The notes under the pieces: model-generated | The model's input: only the letters and a program-made list of their open reading frames with translations | What the model was told of the DNA's origin: nothing | Databases searched by the model: none | Shown: positions 5,201 through 6,131 of the stretch, piece by piece | How the letters are laid out: each line of letters starts with the position of its first letter | How positions within the stretch are numbered: the first letter of the stretch is position 1 | Program-made: the position numbers and the translations under genes | NCBI GenBank assembly: GCA_005889515.1 | Contig: VBHE01000293.1 | Span: 1 to 6,131 of the forward strand | Source of the DNA: Chloroflexota bacterium | GTDB taxonomy: Bacteria > Chloroflexota > Dormibacteria > Aeolococcales > Aeolococcaceae | DNA: 6,131 nucleotides | Direction: 5' to 3'

Positions 5201-5860
5201 TTATCCGTCGGAGCCCGCCGGCCGGGCCAGGACACCGCCGTTCACGCGCACGGCGAGGACGAGGTAGCGGTCCTCGGCGTCCTCGACGAGGTCACAGTGC
5301 CAGCCGGTGCCTTCGAGCGCAGGGCGGATCCGAGCCTCGGAGAGGATGTCCTCGGGGTCGGGTTCGTGGCCGTGCCGGCGGGCGAGGGTGGCGCGCCCGA
5401 TGGGGTGGAAGAGCGCCAGGCGACCGCCGAGGCGGCAGACTCGCGCGAGCTCGATCAGCCCGGACACCGGATCCGCCAGGTGTGGCAGCAGACCTGCGGC
5501 GAAGACGGCGTCGAGGGAACCGGTGGCGAACGGCAGCGTCATCGCATCGGCCAGCAGCAATGCGGCGACGGAGCGTCGGCCGCGTCGCGCGGCCTCCGCG
5601 AGCATCTCGGTGGTCAGGTCGACACCGATGACCGTTCCTGCCGGTCCGACCGCGGCCCGCAGCGCGGGAAGGGCTCGGCCGGTGCCGCACGCGGCATCCA
5701 CCACGGTGCCGCCGACCGGTGGCTCGAGGTCGGCCAGCGCGCGCGCGTAGCGCGGCCCGTCGTCGGGGAACCGGTCCTCCCAGCCCGCCGCTCTCGGAGC
5801 GAAGAACGCGCGCGTGGACGCGATCCGAGCCGTCCGCGAATCGTCTCCGATGCCGCCCAT
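5201..5860 (-). CDS. class I SAM-dependent methyltransferase
   Basis: This 219-residue soluble enzyme has the class I (Methyltransf_11-type) Rossmann fold. Motif I is VVDAACGTGRAL (53-64), the acidic end of strand 2 is Asp81 in VIGVDLT, Asp105 lies in LLADAMTLPF (102-111), and DAVFAAGLLPHLADP (117-131) plus ELARVCRLGGRLALFHPIG (137-155) complete the core. A conserved-looking N-terminus (FFAPRAAGWEDRFPDDGP, 19-36) and the histidine-bearing RRHGHEPDPEDIL (161-173) recall an actinobacterial family whose substrate I do not know. Both ends look complete. It is 40 bases upstream of mosB on the same strand and is probably the first gene of the mosB-mosA unit. A small molecule is the likely substrate, and any link to molybdenum is guesswork. 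ATG 5860 has only a poorly spaced AGGGA, but no other start is in frame nearby. Confidence 0.9.
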   Translation of the reverse strand: MGGIGDDSRTARIASTRAFFAPRAAGWEDRFPDDGPRYARALADLEPPVGGTVVDAACGTGRALPALRAAVGPAGTVIGVDLTTEMLAEAARRGRRSVAALLLADAMTLPFATGSLDAVFAAGLLPHLADPVSGLIELARVCRLGGRLALFHPIGRATLARRHGHEPDPEDILSEARIRPALEGTGWHCDLVEDAEDRYLVLAVRVNGGVLARPAGSDG

Positions 5861-6000
5861 ATCCCTGGAATGGCTCCCGTGTGGCCGGCTTATCGCACCG
5901 TTCGCTCCAGTGCGAGCGGTCCTCGGGCTGTCGCTCGCCGGGCGGAGCCGGATTTCAAATAGCGAGAATCTGTCTGGTCCGCCGCCGGCCCGGTGACGGC
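5861..6000. other. divergent intergenic region upstream of the methyltransferase
   Basis: No gene is seen. This should hold the promoter of the methyltransferase-mosB-mosA unit, but I find no clear -35/-10 pair on the minus strand. A minus-strand TTGAAA (5953-5958) has no matching -10. An A+T-rich patch (5951-5975, GATTTCAAAT then AGCGAGAATC) stands out from its GC-rich surroundings and carries the small inverted repeat ATTT-C-AAAT. CGCTC/GAGCG arms at 5903-5907 and 5914-5918 could form a five-pair hairpin. Confidence 0.35.
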
Positions 6001-6006
6001 CATAAT
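6001..6006 (+). promoter_or_regulatory. -10 element of a likely leaderless small gene
   Basis: CATAAT matches the -10 consensus at five of six positions and stands seven bases before the ATG at 6014, so the transcript should begin at or next to the start codon. No ribosome binding site precedes that ATG. The -35 region (around 5978, TCCGCC) is poor. Confidence 0.4.
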
Positions 6007-6013
6007 CTGCGCC

Positions 6014-6131
6014 ATGATCGAAGTCGAAACGGCCCTGTTCATCGTGTTCCTGGTGGTTGTCTTCGCCGTCATCATCGGCATCCCCTGGTACGGGACCACG
6101 GGCGGTCGCGAAGACCGGCGGTACCTCAGCT
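6014..6131 (+). CDS. small single-span membrane protein, 3' end outside window
   Basis: The 39 visible residues begin MIEVETALFIVFLVVVFAVI and continue with a short loop (IPWYGTTGG) and a charged stretch (REDRRYLS). Residues 7-23 are one strongly hydrophobic segment, so the protein should sit in the cytoplasmic membrane through an N-terminal anchor. There is no signal-peptidase site that I can see. The reading frame is still open at the window edge, so length and function are unknown. Start choice rests on the -10 element seven bases upstream and on codon use. It diverges from the methyltransferase gene. Confidence 0.6.
   Translation, partial: MIEVETALFIVFLVVVFAVIIGIPWYGTTGGREDRRYLS

Noticed and set aside
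3841..5631. A 596-codon plus-strand frame spanning mosA, mosB and the methyltransferase
   Set aside because: It is rich in Arg, Pro and Ser without any domain; three well-conserved proteins are encoded on the other strand.
5903..5918. CGCTC/GAGCG hairpin upstream of the methyltransferase as part of the AraC box family
   Set aside because: The five-base word is frequent here, it is inverted rather than direct, and the context differs from the boxes at 2490-2550.
5890..6099. Minus-strand reading frame at the right edge
   Set aside because: It is antisense to the hydrophobic small protein and overlaps the intergenic region; no coding features are seen.

Overview
The window reads as chromosomal DNA of a high-GC actinobacterium. 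Codons end mostly in G or C, several genes start with GTG, two promoters look leaderless, and the gene families are typical of soil actinomycetes. I cannot name the genus. Six complete protein genes are well supported. A partial small membrane protein runs off the right edge, and a doubtful coding fragment lies at the left edge.

Left part (about 1-1105): a mostly empty leader, then an aldo/keto reductase on the plus strand that resembles E. coli YdbC/PdxI (pyridoxal reductase). It faces, tail to tail, a minus-strand pair made of an NmrA-type NAD(P)-binding protein (start near 2445) and an NTF2/SnoaL-like protein. These two overlap by GTGA and should be translationally coupled. Divergent from the pair is an AraC-family regulator (start 2558). 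The divergent region between them carries a plausible leaderless promoter for the regulator and repeated CGCTC-type boxes, two of them exactly 21 bp apart. That suggests local control of the NmrA/NTF2 pair and of the regulator itself, probably in response to a small reactive or xenobiotic compound.

Right part (3513-5860, minus strand): a likely three-gene transcription unit. In order of transcription it holds a class I SAM-dependent methyltransferase, a MosB-like subunit and a MosA-like subunit of the molybdenum storage protein (MoSto). MoSto, best known from Azotobacter vinelandii, is an ATP-dependent hetero-hexameric cage that stores molybdenum as polyoxomolybdate clusters. Both subunits belong to the amino-acid-kinase/UMP-kinase fold. 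Here the MosB-like subunit keeps its kinase-type features. The MosA-like subunit has lost the KxGG lysine, an 18-residue segment that its neighbour keeps, and several residues at positions that hold the cluster ligands in Azotobacter. This divergent storage cage is the most interesting item in the window.

Beyond it, a divergent 153-base gap leads to a short single-span membrane protein on the plus strand, cut by the window end, which also appears to be expressed without a leader.
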